Below, piece by piece: positions 43,027 to 51,489 of a stretch of DNA of 64,000 nucleotides (position 1 is the first letter of the stretch; every line of letters starts with the position of its first letter). The stretch comes from Falsihalocynthiibacter halioticoli (GTDB lineage Bacteria; Pseudomonadota; Alphaproteobacteria; Rhodobacterales; Rhodobacteraceae), in assembly GCF_025802015.1 (NCBI RefSeq), contig NZ_JAOYFC010000001.1, positions 992,001 to 1,056,000 on the forward strand. The letters run 5' to 3'. The notes under the pieces are model-generated. The model saw nothing but the letters and a program-made list of their open reading frames with translations, was not told where the DNA came from and did not search any database. The position numbers were made by a program, and so were the translations under genes.

Positions 43027-43868
43027 TTTGGGTGATTGCTGTTACTATTTTTTGGATCGCCGCACTTGGTGTGAACATCCGCATTGCGAACTCTGCGTGG
43101 GGGAATACGCGGGCGGGCCGGATATTTGTTCCTGTACTCTTCGGGCTGACAATCCTGATCGTTTGGGAGGGGCTTGTGCGCGGTTTGCAAATCCCCGCTG
43201 TAATCTTGCCACCACCAAGTGCAATCGCGGTTCGGTTTTCAGAGAGTCTCGATATTCTCTGGATGGATTTTGTGCAGACCTTCCTAAAAGGCGCTTTGTC
43301 TGGGTTTGCGATTGGCTGCGGGGCGGCGTTCCTGACGGCAATCTTGATTGATCGTTCGCCTTTCCTTCAGCGCGGCTTGCTTCCTGTGGGGAACTTTATT
43401 GCGGCCCTGCCGATCATAGGGACCGCGCCCATCCTTGTGATGTGGTTCGGTTTTGATTGGCAAAGCAAGGCTGCTGTCGTTGTTGCGATGGTGTTTTTCC
43501 CGATGCTCGTGAATACCGTTCAGGGCCTTAAGGAAACCGAAGCCATGCAGCGGGATTTGATGCACACGTATGCGGCAAGTTACTGGCAAAGCTTGTTTAA
43601 ATTGCGCCTTCCGGCTGCGATGCCATTTGTTTTCAACGGGCTTAAAATTTCAACAACACTGGCGCTTATCGGTGCAATTGTTGCGGAATTCTTTGGATCG
43701 CCTACACGAGGCATGGGGTTTCGCATTTCTATCGAGGTCGGGCGGCTTGGGCTTGATATGGTCTGGGCGGAAATTACAGTAGCGGCCATTGCAGGTACGC
43801 TATTTTACGGAATCGTGACGCTTGTGGAGAAGAAGGTAACATTTTGGCACCCCTCACAACGTAAATGA
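43023..43868 (+). CDS. ABC transporter permease (SsuC/ThiX type), second of two
   Basis: This 281-residue permease is homologous to its neighbour, with ALPIIGTAPILVMWFGFDW and the coupling segment RDLMHTYAASYWQSLFKLRLPAAMP. Six to seven membrane helices can be read. It is translationally coupled to the first permease and followed 37 bp later by the binding protein. Paralogous permease pairs are unusual for this family, where a homodimer is common. Confidence 0.91.
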   Translation: MIWVIAVTIFWIAALGVNIRIANSAWGNTRAGRIFVPVLFGLTILIVWEGLVRGLQIPAVILPPPSAIAVRFSESLDILWMDFVQTFLKGALSGFAIGCGAAFLTAILIDRSPFLQRGLLPVGNFIAALPIIGTAPILVMWFGFDWQSKAAVVVAMVFFPMLVNTVQGLKETEAMQRDLMHTYAASYWQSLFKLRLPAAMPFVFNGLKISTTLALIGAIVAEFFGSPTRGMGFRISIEVGRLGLDMVWAEITVAAIAGTLFYGIVTLVEKKVTFWHPSQRK

Positions 43869-43905
43869 TGATAACCTAACAAAAAAACCAACATGGGAGA
43901 TTAAA

Positions 43906-44889
43906 ATGAAAAGATTAATGACAAGCGCATTGGCGCTGAGTTTTGCGGCCGGAATGGCGCAGGCTGCAGACGATCTGACTTTGCAACTTAAGTGGGTGAC
44001 ACAGGCACAATTTGCCGGATATTACGCCGCGCTTGAGCAAGGTTTTTACGAAGAAGAAGATCTAAACGTGACTATCAAGCCCGGTGGTCCTGATGTGGCG
44101 CCAGCGCAGGTGATCGCGGGTGGCGGCGCTGATGTCGTTGTAGATTGGCTTCCTTCGGCTTTGGCCGCTCGCGAGGCGGGTCTTCCGCTTGTGAACATCG
44201 CGCAACCATTCGTGAAATCGGGTATGATGCTCACCTGTCGCAAGGATACGGGGATCACATCACCTGACGACTTCCCTGGTAAGACACTTGGTGTTTGGTT
44301 CGGCGGCAACGAATATCCCTTCCTAAGCTGGATGAGCACGCTTGGCATTCCAACCGATGGCTCCGATGGCGGCGTTACTGTTCTCAAGCAGGGCTTCAAC
44401 GTTGATCCGATCCTTCAGGGGCAGGCCGATTGCGTTTCGACCATGACGTACAACGAATACTGGCAGATCATTGACGCTGGCCTGACGGATGACGATTTGA
44501 TCACTTTCAAATACGAAGATGGCGGTGTCGCGACGCTTGAGGATGGTCTTTATGTGCTAGAAGACAAGCTCGAAGATCCAGCAGAAGTCGACAAGCTCGC
44601 ACGGTTTGTACGCGCATCGATGAAAGGTTGGAAGTGGGCCGAAGAAAACCAGCAGGAAGCTGCTGAAATCGTTCTGGAAAATGACGACACGGGCGCACAG
44701 ACAGAGAAACACCAAGTGCGCATGATGGGCGAAATCGCCAAGCTGACTGCTGGAAGCAGCGGTGAGCTTGATGAACTGGCGTTTGAGCGCACTGTCGCGA
44801 CACTTATGGCTGGTGGTTCTGACCCTGTTATCACCAAGGTTCCAGAAGGTGCATACACCAAAGCGGTTACGGATATCGCACTAAAATAA
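43906..44889 (+). CDS. NMT1/THI5-like ABC substrate-binding protein, candidate pyrimidine binder
   Basis: This 327-residue secreted protein has a signal peptide ending AQA (about residue 20) and an NMT1/ThiY-like periplasmic fold. LQLKWVTQAQFAGYYAALEQGFYEEEDLNVTI is the standard opening, followed by VIAGGGADVVVDWLPSALAAREAG. Members bind thiamine pyrimidine precursors, riboflavin or other heterocycles. Because it closes a pyrimidine-degradation operon, I infer uracil, thymine or a dihydropyrimidine/hydantoin ligand. A strong GAAA-loop hairpin follows the stop. Confidence 0.88.
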   Translation: MKRLMTSALALSFAAGMAQAADDLTLQLKWVTQAQFAGYYAALEQGFYEEEDLNVTIKPGGPDVAPAQVIAGGGADVVVDWLPSALAAREAGLPLVNIAQPFVKSGMMLTCRKDTGITSPDDFPGKTLGVWFGGNEYPFLSWMSTLGIPTDGSDGGVTVLKQGFNVDPILQGQADCVSTMTYNEYWQIIDAGLTDDDLITFKYEDGGVATLEDGLYVLEDKLEDPAEVDKLARFVRASMKGWKWAEENQQEAAEIVLENDDTGAQTEKHQVRMMGEIAKLTAGSSGELDELAFERTVATLMAGGSDPVITKVPEGAYTKAVTDIALK

Positions 44890-44916
44890 TTCGGAAATTT
44901 TCCGAGTGAATTTGGT

Positions 44917-44945
44917 GGGCGTGCGGGAAACCGCGCGCCCATTTC
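44917..44945 (+). terminator. Hairpin terminator of the pyrimidine operon
   Basis: A 10-bp stem (one G-T pair) with a GAAA tetraloop lies 27 bp after the binding-protein stop. The T run after it is weak (ATTTCG). Confidence 0.55.
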
Positions 44946-45043
44946 GCCTGTGACGCAAGGTCACGGGACCTTATTCGGCAGTTATTTGAGCTTATATATT
45001 GAGTGCAACAAAGGATGTTGCGCCCGCAATAAGGAGATTTGCT

Positions 45044-45424
45044 ATGATGCGGTCTGAAAATATGTTGGAGGCGCGGATTCAAAGCGTGTTGCGAGAGCAA
45101 GCGCCTGAGCTATTGGAAGCAACAGAGGAGCAGGGCTATTTCACCCTTGCCGCTTCAATTTTCAAAGGCAAGCTCGGCTGGGTCGCGATGGTTATTCTCG
45201 TTGTGCAGATCATCATGTTCGCCGTTGCGATCTATTCCGCTGTGATGTTTTTTGGTGCGGCTGATGCGTTGACCGCGCTGAAGTGGGGGCTGCCATCTGC
45301 GGTTCTGCTCATTTTTGCGGTGCAAATAAAGCTATCGCTGATGCCGTGGCTCCAGACACAACGCGTCCTGCGCGCGCTCAATCGCGTAGAGCTTCTTTTG
45401 ATCGCGAAAACAGAACGCAAGTAA
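45044..45424 (+). CDS. Small two-TM membrane protein (DUF6768-like)
   Basis: This 126-residue protein has a soluble helical N-terminus (residues 1-40), two membrane helices (about 50-72 and 80-100) and a C-terminal amphipathic helix ending in RALNRVELLLIAKTERK. The layout resembles DUF6768-type proteins of alphaproteobacteria, whose function is unknown. AAGGAG lies 8 nt before the ATG. The gene stands alone between the pyrimidine operon and convergent acs. Confidence 0.72.
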   Translation: MMRSENMLEARIQSVLREQAPELLEATEEQGYFTLAASIFKGKLGWVAMVILVVQIIMFAVAIYSAVMFFGAADALTALKWGLPSAVLLIFAVQIKLSLMPWLQTQRVLRALNRVELLLIAKTERK

Positions 45425-45437
45425 CGGACAACAATAA

Positions 45438-45463
45438 GGGCCCGCGCAGATTTGCACGGGCCC
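45438..45463. terminator. Hairpin between convergent DUF6768-like gene and acs
   Basis: GGGCCCG and CGGGCCC pair, extended by GCA/TGC after a mismatch. The minus side ends in CCCTTATTGTT, a weak T-rich tail, so it more likely serves acs. Confidence 0.5.
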
Positions 45464-45484
45464 AAATTCGTAATTTTCGCGTAT

Positions 45485-47437
45485 CTAGCTGCGGTTCATC
45501 CGGTTTTCGATCAGCTCATCCACAACGCTTGGATCTGCGAGGGTAGAGGTGTCGCCTAGTGCGCCGAAATCATCTTCTGCGATTTTGCGTAGAATGCGGC
45601 GCATGATTTTACCAGAGCGTGTTTTCGGCAAGCCCGGTGCCCATTGGATCAGGTCAGGCTTGGCGATCGGGCCGATTTCCGTACGGACCCATTTTTCAAG
45701 ATCTTTACGCAGCTCGTCGCTCGGTTCTACGCCATTCATCAGAGTGACATAGGCATAGATACCTTGGCCTTTGATGTCGTGCGGATAGCCAACAACAGCA
45801 GCCTCGGCGACCTGTGCGTGAGCAACCAGCGCACTTTCGACTTCGGCCGTGCCCATACGGTGACCGGACACGTTGATCACGTCATCAACGCGGCCTGTGA
45901 TCCAGTAGTAGCCGTCTTCGTCACGCCGACAACCATCGCCTGCGAAGTAGTAGCCTTTGTAGTCTGCGAAATAGGTTTTCTCGAACCGTTCGTGATCGCC
46001 GTAAACCGTGCGCATCTGGCCCGGCCAGCTTTTCTTGAAGCAAAGCACGCCTTCGGCTTCGGTTGTGGTGATTTCCTCGCCGGATTGCGCATCAAGAACG
46101 ACCGGCTCTACACCAAAGAACGGCAGCGTTGCAGAGCCAGGCTTGGTTGCTGTTGCGCCGGGGAGGGGGGTGAGGAGGTGCCCGCCTGTTTCGGTTTGCC
46201 ACCATGTATCGACGATGGGGCAAGTGCCCTTGCCGACAACATCATTGTACCAGTTCCAAGCTTCGGGGTTGATCGGCTCGCCGACGGTGCCGAGGAGCTT
46301 CAGGCTGGACAGGTCATATTTCTCAACCGGTTCGCTGCCGTGTGCCATGAGGGCGCGGATGGCGGTTGGCGCGGTGTAAAATTGGTTAACCTTGTGCTTC
46401 TCGCAAACGGCCCAGAAGCGCCCAGCGTCAGGATAGGTTGGCACCCCTTCGAACATTACGGTTGTGGCGCCGTTGGCCAGCGGGCCATAGACGATATAGC
46501 TGTGCCCTGTGACCCAGCCCACATCGGCGGTGCACCAGAAGACGTCTCCGTCGTGATAATCAAAGGTGTATTGATGTGTCATCGCGGCATAGACGATATA
46601 GCCGCCCGTGCTGTGCACAACGCCTTTGGGCTTGCCGGTTGAGCCGGAGGTGTAGAGGATAAAGAGCGGATCTTCGGCGTTCATTTCCGAAGGCACACAG
46701 CGGTCGGCGGCCTTGGCCATTTCGGCTTTCACGTCGACATCGCGATCTTCAATCCAAGTTGTCTGACCGCCAGTGTGTTTTACGACGAGGCATTTCACCT
46801 TATCGCTACAGTGGAGGAGGGCGGCGTCGGCGTTGGATTTCAATGGCGTTTTACGGCCGCCGCGTGGCGCTTCATCGGCTGTGATCAGGACGCGGGCGTT
46901 GCAATCGTTGATACGGTTGGCCAGGGCATCTGGGGAAAATCCTGCAAAAACAATAGAGTGAACCGCGCCAATGCGCGCACAGGCCAGCATGGCATATGCT
47001 GCTTCGGGGATCATCGGGAGGTAAAGCACAACGCGGTCGCCGCGCCCGACGCCCTGAAATTTCAACACATTGGCAAAGCGGCAGACATTTTCGTGCAGCT
47101 CTTTATAGGTAATGTGCTGCGCGGGCGTGTCGGGTGAATCCGGCTCCCAAATGATCGCGGTTTGGTCTCCGCGTGTTTCGAGATGACGGTCGATGCAGTT
47201 GGCGGCAACGTTTAGGGTGCCGTCTTCGAACCAGTTGATCGAAACATCGCCGAATGTGTAATCGCAGTTCGAAACCTTGGTAAAAGGCTTGATCCAGTCG
47301 ATCCGCTTGCCGTGTTCGGCCCAGAAGGCGTCTGGGTCGGCGATGGAGTCAGCATACATCTTTTCATATGTGGCTTTGTCCGCATGGGCGTTTGCGGCGA
47401 ATTCTTTGGTGGGGGGATAGGTGTTCTGATCCGTCAT
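45485..47437 (-). CDS. acs: Acetyl-CoA synthetase (AMP-forming)
   Basis: This 650-residue ANL-family ligase activates acetate with ATP and CoA. Core motifs are YTSGSTGKPKGVVHSTGGYI (P-loop), TWWQTETGGHL, YYFAGDGCRRDEDGYYWITGRVDDVINVSGHRMGT and the C-terminal PKTRSGKIMRR; the lysine in it (about Lys610) is the site acetylated to switch Acs off. The length matches E. coli Acs. The ATG behind GGAGG was chosen, trimming 21 upstream codons. It is the last gene of a minus-strand series after a Liv-type importer, suggesting that the transported compound is the acid it activates. Confidence 0.96.
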   Translation of the reverse strand: MTDQNTYPPTKEFAANAHADKATYEKMYADSIADPDAFWAEHGKRIDWIKPFTKVSNCDYTFGDVSINWFEDGTLNVAANCIDRHLETRGDQTAIIWEPDSPDTPAQHITYKELHENVCRFANVLKFQGVGRGDRVVLYLPMIPEAAYAMLACARIGAVHSIVFAGFSPDALANRINDCNARVLITADEAPRGGRKTPLKSNADAALLHCSDKVKCLVVKHTGGQTTWIEDRDVDVKAEMAKAADRCVPSEMNAEDPLFILYTSGSTGKPKGVVHSTGGYIVYAAMTHQYTFDYHDGDVFWCTADVGWVTGHSYIVYGPLANGATTVMFEGVPTYPDAGRFWAVCEKHKVNQFYTAPTAIRALMAHGSEPVEKYDLSSLKLLGTVGEPINPEAWNWYNDVVGKGTCPIVDTWWQTETGGHLLTPLPGATATKPGSATLPFFGVEPVVLDAQSGEEITTTEAEGVLCFKKSWPGQMRTVYGDHERFEKTYFADYKGYYFAGDGCRRDEDGYYWITGRVDDVINVSGHRMGTAEVESALVAHAQVAEAAVVGYPHDIKGQGIYAYVTLMNGVEPSDELRKDLEKWVRTEIGPIAKPDLIQWAPGLPKTRSGKIMRRILRKIAEDDFGALGDTSTLADPSVVDELIENRMNRS

Positions 47438-47555
47438 GTCTTTGTCCTCCAATGTGCCTGCCTGCAACAGCCTCGGTAGAAATACCGGCGTGGCGGGCAA
47501 ACCATGGTCTTATTTTGTTTGTGTTCGAGGCCACGCGTCGCGCAGCCCCGATGTG

Positions 47556-47572
47556 ACGCAAGCGAATTGCGT
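47556..47572. promoter_or_regulatory. Inverted repeat between livF-like gene and acs
   Basis: ACGCAA-GCGAA-TTGCGT is a perfect 6-bp inverted repeat directly after the ATPase stop and 118 bp before the acs start. It could be an operator for acs; no regulator is proven. Confidence 0.3.
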
Positions 47573-48331
47573 TTAGATCGCGAGATATTCTGCGCGTAGC
47601 TCTTCGTTTGCGAGTACCTCCTCGGCAAGCCCGTCAAATACGACTTGTCCTGTGTCGAGGATAACCGCGCGGTCAGCGAGTTCAAGCGCACGAATGGCGT
47701 TTTGTTCGACGATCACAGTTGTGATGCCCTGCGCTTTGATGATGTTGAGCGTCTTTTCGATCTCGTCAACGATCACAGGGGCCAAACCCTCGTAAGGTTC
47801 ATCTAGCAAAAGTACTTTGATGTCACGGGCGAGGGCGCGGGCAATGGCCAGCATTTGCTGCTCACCACCAGAAAGCGTTACGCCCTCCTGTTTGCGACGT
47901 TCGCCAAGGCGCGGGAACAGCTCATAGATGCGATCAAGCGACCAACCTACAGGCTCTGCGATCTGGGCAAGTTGCAGGTTTTCTTCAACGGTGAGGCCCG
48001 GGATGATCGAGCGATCTTCGGGCACGAGGGCCATCCCGGCTTGGCTCGCCTCATAAGACTTCATCTTATGCAGGTTCTGGTGGTCGAGCCAAATTTCACC
48101 ATGGGTGAGCATGGGTTCATCAAGCCGCGCAATGGCACGTAGGGTTGATGTTTTACCCGCACCGTTCCGTCCAAGAAGCGCAAGGATTTCGCCTTCATGC
48201 ACGTTTAGGCTCACGCCCTGAACGATGTAGCTTTCGCCATAATAGGCGTGCAAATCCCACACCGAAAAGTAAGCAGGGGCGGTGGCCGCATGGTTGGCGT
48301 TGATGTTGGTGGATGTGTTTACGGCGTTCAT
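47573..48331 (-). CDS. Liv-type ABC transporter ATPase (LivF-like)
   Basis: This 252-residue ATPase of the branched-chain amino acid/urea/amide transporter family has Walker A GRNGAGKTS near residue 55, the signature LSGGEQQMLAIARAL, Walker B LLLDEPYEGLAP and the VEQNA switch region. An extra ~20 residues precede the first strand. It pairs with the LivG-like ATPase 9 bp upstream. It is the last importer gene before acs. Confidence 0.93.
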   Translation of the reverse strand: MNAVNTSTNINANHAATAPAYFSVWDLHAYYGESYIVQGVSLNVHEGEILALLGRNGAGKTSTLRAIARLDEPMLTHGEIWLDHQNLHKMKSYEASQAGMALVPEDRSIIPGLTVEENLQLAQIAEPVGWSLDRIYELFPRLGERRKQEGVTLSGGEQQMLAIARALARDIKVLLLDEPYEGLAPVIVDEIEKTLNIIKAQGITTVIVEQNAIRALELADRAVILDTGQVVFDGLAEEVLANEELRAEYLAI

Positions 48332-48340
48332 AGCGGCTTC

Positions 48341-49099
48341 CTATCCGTGTGCCTGACCGAGGTACGCTTCTTGTACCTTGGGGTGGCCTTTGATGTTTTC
48401 CGGTGTGTCCTCGACCAGCGGCGTTCCCTGCGCCAGAACGGTGATCCGCTCGGCCAGAGAGAACACAACATGCATGTCGTGCTCGATGATCGCCATGGTG
48501 ATGTCGCGGCTGTCCTTGATCTCTTTGAGGAGATCAATGGTGTTGTTGGTATCAGCCCGCGCCATGCCCGCTGTTGGTTCGTCAAGCAGCAGCAGCCGTG
48601 GTTCCTGCACAAGGCACATCGCCATTTCAAGGCGGCGTTTGTCCCCACGCGAGAGCGAGCTTGCCGTCATACGGAGCTTGTCCTGCATGTTGACGTCCAG
48701 AAGCATTTGCTCGGCCTTCTGGACGATATCCACCTCGTCCTCGACGGTTTCGAATGCGTGCATCCGATACGCGCCGTCCCGTTTGGCAAAGCAGGGGATC
48801 ATCACGTTTTCCAGCACAGTAAGATCAGAGAAAATCTCTGGCGTTTGGAATACGCGTGAAATGCCCATCTGGTTAATTTCATGCGGCTTTCGCCCAAGGA
48901 CGGATTGGCCATCAAACATCACCGATCCAGTGTCGGGGATGAGCTTGCCCACCAGAACGTTGAGGAGGGTGGATTTACCGGCCCCGTTCGGGCCGATAAT
49001 GGCATGCACCGTGTTTTCCGCAACCGAGAGGTTCACATCTCCGAGCGCCTGAAGGCCACCAAAGCGTTTGCCGACATTTTTAACTTCGAGAATACCCAT
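48341..49099 (-). CDS. Liv-type ABC transporter ATPase (LivG-like)
   Basis: This 252-residue ATPase has Walker A GPNGAGKST near residue 37, a variant signature LSRGDKRRLEMAMCL (SRGD instead of SGG) and Walker B LLLLDEPTAGMA. The LSRGDKRR variant occurs in some urea/short-chain-type Liv transporters rather than in classical amino-acid ones. The second ATPase starts 9 bp after its stop. It energises the LivH/LivM-like permease pair. Confidence 0.93.
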   Translation of the reverse strand: MGILEVKNVGKRFGGLQALGDVNLSVAENTVHAIIGPNGAGKSTLLNVLVGKLIPDTGSVMFDGQSVLGRKPHEINQMGISRVFQTPEIFSDLTVLENVMIPCFAKRDGAYRMHAFETVEDEVDIVQKAEQMLLDVNMQDKLRMTASSLSRGDKRRLEMAMCLVQEPRLLLLDEPTAGMARADTNNTIDLLKEIKDSRDITMAIIEHDMHVVFSLAERITVLAQGTPLVEDTPENIKGHPKVQEAYLGQAHG

Positions 49100-49114
49100 G
49101 TTTTGTATCCTTTC

Positions 49115-50341
49115 TTATTCGGCCACGTGGGGAGTGGATTTCGGGGCGTGAGGTGTTCCCTCGTCGGTGTCGGTGCCTTTGTTGCGGCGGTTTTTGTACC
49201 AACGGGAGATGCGGTTACCGCCTTCCATCAGACCACCGGGGAGGAATGTCACCACCAGCATGAAGAGAAGGCCGAGTGTGAGGTGCCAGCCTTTGCCGAC
49301 GAAGGGGTGGATGAGGAAGACAACGAAGTCTTCGAGACCATCAGGGAGGAAGGCAAACCAGCCGTGCAGAACCCCGTCGTTGATCTTGGAGAAGATGTTT
49401 TCGAAGTACTTGATGAAACCCGCGCCCAGCACAGGGCCCATCAGGGTTCCCGCACCGCCAAGGATTGTCATGATTACGACTTCACCCGAAGCTGTCCATT
49501 GCATCCGTTCTGCACCCGCAAGAGGGTCCATTGAGGCGAGGAGACCACCGGCAAGGCCGGCATACATGCCCGAGATAACGAAGGCCGCGAGCGTATAGGG
49601 CCGCGCATTGAGGCCGGTATAGCTCATGCGGGTCTGGTTGGTCTTGACCGCGCGGAGCATCATGCCGAAGGGCGAGCGGAAAATCCGCAAGCTCAGGTAG
49701 AAGGCGATGATCGCCATAACTGCGCAGAAATAGTAGCCGACGTTGAAGGTGAACAGATGTCCGAACACTTCCCACTGGGCTGAAGATTTCATTTCCAGCC
49801 CGAAGAGGTGGGTTGCGGGGATCGAGCCATCCGGTGTTGCGGTGACGCCAAGGATGCGCGGATCATTCAGGGTCAGCTGCAAGCCGGTTTCGCCGTTTGT
49901 GATTGGTGTAAGCACCGAATAGGCGAGGTTGAAGCTCATCTGGGCGAGCGCAAGTGTCAGGATCGAGAAGTAGATCCCCGAGCGGCGCAGCGATACATAG
50001 CCGATCAACAGGGCAAAGAGGCCCGATACGACAATCGCAAGGATGATGCCCGGAATGACGTTTGTTGTCAGCAGCTTCATCATCCAGACCGCGGAGTAGG
50101 ACCCCACACCGAGGAACGCCGCGTGGCCAAAGGAGAGATATCCTGTCAGGCCAAATAGGATGTTAAAGCCGATGGCGAAAATGCCATATATTGCAAAGCG
50201 TTGCATAAGGTCGGGATAGCCAGCGTTGAACTGTGCAAGGCCCGAGCTTTCGGCAAAGGGTTGGGTTAGGAACGGCGTGAGCAACGTCAGCGCCACTACG
50301 ATGAGCAAGAATTTGGTGTCTTTTTGATTCAGACCGAGCAT
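49115..50341 (-). CDS. Liv-type ABC permease (LivM-like)
   Basis: This 408-residue permease has about eight to ten membrane helices. NILFGLTGYLSFGHAAFLGVGSY and MTILGGAGTLMGPVLGAGF are standard LivM signatures. The C-terminus is a hydrophilic 40-residue tail. Its length exceeds common LivM by an inserted hydrophilic stretch around residues 160-200 (ITNGETGLQ...). It lies 2 bp after the LivH-like gene. Confidence 0.93.
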   Translation of the reverse strand: MLGLNQKDTKFLLIVVALTLLTPFLTQPFAESSGLAQFNAGYPDLMQRFAIYGIFAIGFNILFGLTGYLSFGHAAFLGVGSYSAVWMMKLLTTNVIPGIILAIVVSGLFALLIGYVSLRRSGIYFSILTLALAQMSFNLAYSVLTPITNGETGLQLTLNDPRILGVTATPDGSIPATHLFGLEMKSSAQWEVFGHLFTFNVGYYFCAVMAIIAFYLSLRIFRSPFGMMLRAVKTNQTRMSYTGLNARPYTLAAFVISGMYAGLAGGLLASMDPLAGAERMQWTASGEVVIMTILGGAGTLMGPVLGAGFIKYFENIFSKINDGVLHGWFAFLPDGLEDFVVFLIHPFVGKGWHLTLGLLFMLVVTFLPGGLMEGGNRISRWYKNRRNKGTDTDEGTPHAPKSTPHVAE

Positions 50342-50343
50342 GA

Positions 50344-51375
50344 TTATTCCTCCATCACACCTTTGCGGCCCATGAGCCCGCGAGGACGGGTGAGCAAGAT
50401 TATAATCGCAACCAGATAGATGATGATCTGGTCAATGCCTGGAAGGATGTCTTTGATCCAGTTCATCGAGGCAAAACTTTCAAGGATGCCGAGCAGGAAG
50501 CCCGCGAGCACAGCGCCCGGAAGGCTACCCATGCCGCCGACAACCACAACAACAAAGGACAGCACGAGGAAGTCCATGCCCATGTGGTAGTTGGGCGAGT
50601 TGATCGGCGTGTACATCACACCCGCAAGGCCGGCCACAGCGGCGGCGATGCCGAACATGATAGTGAAGCGTTTGTCGATGTTGATGCCCAGCAGCCCAAC
50701 GGTTTCACGGTCTGCCATACCGGCGCGGACAACCATGCCGAAAGTGGTGAACTGGAGGAAGCTGAATACAGCGCCGATTACGACAAGTGAGAAGGTGAAG
50801 TAGATCATCCGCCAGTAAGGGTAGATGATGACGTTAGGGTCCATCCCGAGCAGCACCCCGAAATCGAACGAGCCTTTGAAGGCCGATGGGGCAGGGGTTG
50901 GGATCGGGTTTGCACCGTAGAAATACTTGATGACTTCCTGAAGCACGATCGCAAGGCCGAAGGTCACGAGGATCTGGTCGGCGTGAGGGCGCTTGTAGAA
51001 GTGTTTGATGAGGCCGCGCTCCATCACATAGCCGATAAGCAGCATGATCGGGATCGCGAATAGAATGCCAAGTGGCACAGCCCAGTCGATGATCCATGCG
51101 CCCGCCTCGGGGCCGAACCAGCTTTCGACATAGGTGGTTTTGACCACGGCAGGGTTGCCGAGAAAGTCTTTCTTTTCGGGATCAATGGTTTCATAGGACA
51201 GATTGAGAATGCGGCTCAGGGTTACGGCGCAAAACGCACCGATCATGAACAGCGCCCCATGCGCAAAGTTAACCACGCCAAGCGTGCCGAAGATAAGGGT
51301 TAGGCCAAGGGCGATCAGCGCATAAGCGGAGCCTTTGTCCAAACCGTTTAGAATTTGAAGAAGGAACGTGTCCAT
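50344..51375 (-). CDS. Liv-type ABC permease (LivH-like)
   Basis: This 343-residue permease begins MDTFLLQILNGLDKGSAYALIALGLTLIFGTLGVVNFAHGALF, a standard LivH opening, and holds the GMVVRAGMADRETVGLLGI coupling region and VVVVGGMGSLPGAVLAG. A ~70-residue periplasmic stretch (NPAVVKTTYVESWFGPEAG) makes it longer than typical LivH (about 300). GGGTGGGG precedes the chosen ATG; the frame is open upstream for 32 more codons without a good site. Gene order is binding protein, LivH, LivM, LivG, LivF, acs. Confidence 0.93.
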   Translation of the reverse strand: MDTFLLQILNGLDKGSAYALIALGLTLIFGTLGVVNFAHGALFMIGAFCAVTLSRILNLSYETIDPEKKDFLGNPAVVKTTYVESWFGPEAGAWIIDWAVPLGILFAIPIMLLIGYVMERGLIKHFYKRPHADQILVTFGLAIVLQEVIKYFYGANPIPTPAPSAFKGSFDFGVLLGMDPNVIIYPYWRMIYFTFSLVVIGAVFSFLQFTTFGMVVRAGMADRETVGLLGINIDKRFTIMFGIAAAVAGLAGVMYTPINSPNYHMGMDFLVLSFVVVVVGGMGSLPGAVLAGFLLGILESFASMNWIKDILPGIDQIIIYLVAIIILLTRPRGLMGRKGVMEE

Positions 51376-51489
51376 TTTCCCCACCCGATAAGATTTCGTG
51401 ATTGGAAGCATTCTGCGGGCGTGGTGCCACTGCAGAGAATGTAAGGTGTTGGGCGCATCACCTGCGCCCAACGAAAGGTGTAAGCGGTA

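Noticed and set aside
45644..46642. 332-codon frame antisense to acs
   Set aside because: It is fully contained in acs and lacks any recognisable motif.
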